DNA of 13,832 bases from Acetobacteraceae bacterium (GTDB lineage Bacteria; Pseudomonadota; Alphaproteobacteria; Acetobacterales; Acetobacteraceae), in the NCBI GenBank assembly GCA_030044345.1, contig JASHVY010000088.1, forward strand, positions 1 through 13,832, written 5' to 3'. Positions 13,680 to 13,832 of this stretch are shown in pieces; within the stretch, counting starts at the first letter, position 1, and each line of letters begins with the position of its first letter. Both the position numbers and the translations under genes were made by a program. A model generated the notes under the pieces. It was not told where the DNA came from, ran no database searches, and saw only the letters and a list, made by a program, of their open reading frames with translations.

Positions 13680-13832
13680 TCAACCCGTGCGGCCCGCCCC
13701 GAAGGCATTGAAGGTAATCAGCGTGTATGTGTCCTTCACGCCCGGAATGCCCTGAATGCGCTCGGTGACGAAGCGGCCGATATCGGCATCCGGATCGAGA
13801 TAGAATTTGCCGAGCAGGTCGTACTGCCCGGA
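13680..13832 (-). CDS. Lrp/AsnC-type ligand-binding (RAM) domain protein, C-terminal part
   Basis: The last 50 codons of a minus-strand gene that begins outside the window are visible. The reading SGQYDLLGKFYLDPDADIG, then RFVTERIQGIPGVKDTYTLI and TFNAFG, ending at TGA, matches the C-terminal half of the regulator of amino acid metabolism domain of Lrp/AsnC proteins. Alphaproteobacteria often carry this as a stand-alone protein of about 80 residues without the DNA-binding domain; whether a helix-turn-helix precedes it here cannot be seen. Such domains bind amino acids and form dimers or octamers. Only 3 bases separate its stop from the amidase stop. It could sense a product of the amide-cleaving pair, but that is speculation. 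Confidence 0.8.
   Translation of the reverse strand, partial: SGQYDLLGKFYLDPDADIGRFVTERIQGIPGVKDTYTLITFNAFGAGRTG

Overview
The window is a GC-rich, densely packed stretch of bacterial chromosome carrying twelve complete protein genes and one partial gene. The gene families, the sigma-F/NrsF pair and the AT-rich hairpin repeat in an otherwise GC-rich background suggest an alphaproteobacterium, probably Rhodospirillales/Acetobacteraceae. That placement is an inference from gene content, not a computed one. I see no rRNA, tRNA, CRISPR array, insertion sequence or prophage, and every complete gene looks intact.

Layout from left to right. (1) Positions 1-407: a partly AT-richer stretch without a convincing gene, then a promoter-like site GTAACC-N16-CGAA at 274-299. 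(2) 408-1569 (+): an ECF sigma factor and its overlapping membrane anti-sigma factor of the NrsF/DUF1109 family, a metal or thiol stress sensing module. (3) 1609-4353 (-): glutaryl-CoA dehydrogenase (gcdH), a LysE/RhtB exporter and a DUF169 protein, the last two coupled by an ATGA overlap. (4) 4354-4587: an AT-rich spacer holding an inverted pair of related hairpins. (5) 4588-10469 (-): a run of six genes in one direction: csaA, a GMC flavin oxidoreductase, a MaoC-type hydratase, a CitE-type lyase, a GT9-like glycosyltransferase and an RhlE-type DEAD-box helicase. The first five are tightly packed, with several stop/start overlaps. (6) 10581-13676 (+), divergent from csaA: a gamma-glutamyltransferase-family Ntn hydrolase followed 3 bases later by an amidase-signature hydrolase. 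(7) 13680-13832 (-): the C-terminal end of a Lrp/AsnC-type ligand-binding (RAM) domain protein, convergent with the amidase.

How the genes may work together. The sigma factor and NrsF form a self-contained sensor-regulator whose own promoter matches, as I recall it, the motif described for Caulobacter sigma-F, so autoregulation is likely. GcdH degrades glutaryl-CoA from lysine or aromatic catabolism, and a LysE-type exporter lies just downstream. The GMC oxidase, hydratase and lyase could form a short catabolic route: alcohol oxidation, hydration of an unsaturated acyl-CoA such as mesaconyl- or itaconyl-CoA, then retro-Claisen cleavage. The Ntn hydrolase and amidase probably attack linked amide or gamma-glutamyl bonds of one unknown substrate. 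No classic defence or mobile system is visible. The most distinctive observations are the sigma-F-like promoter and module without neighbouring target genes, the inverted hairpin repeat, and the two uncharacterised catabolic cassettes.
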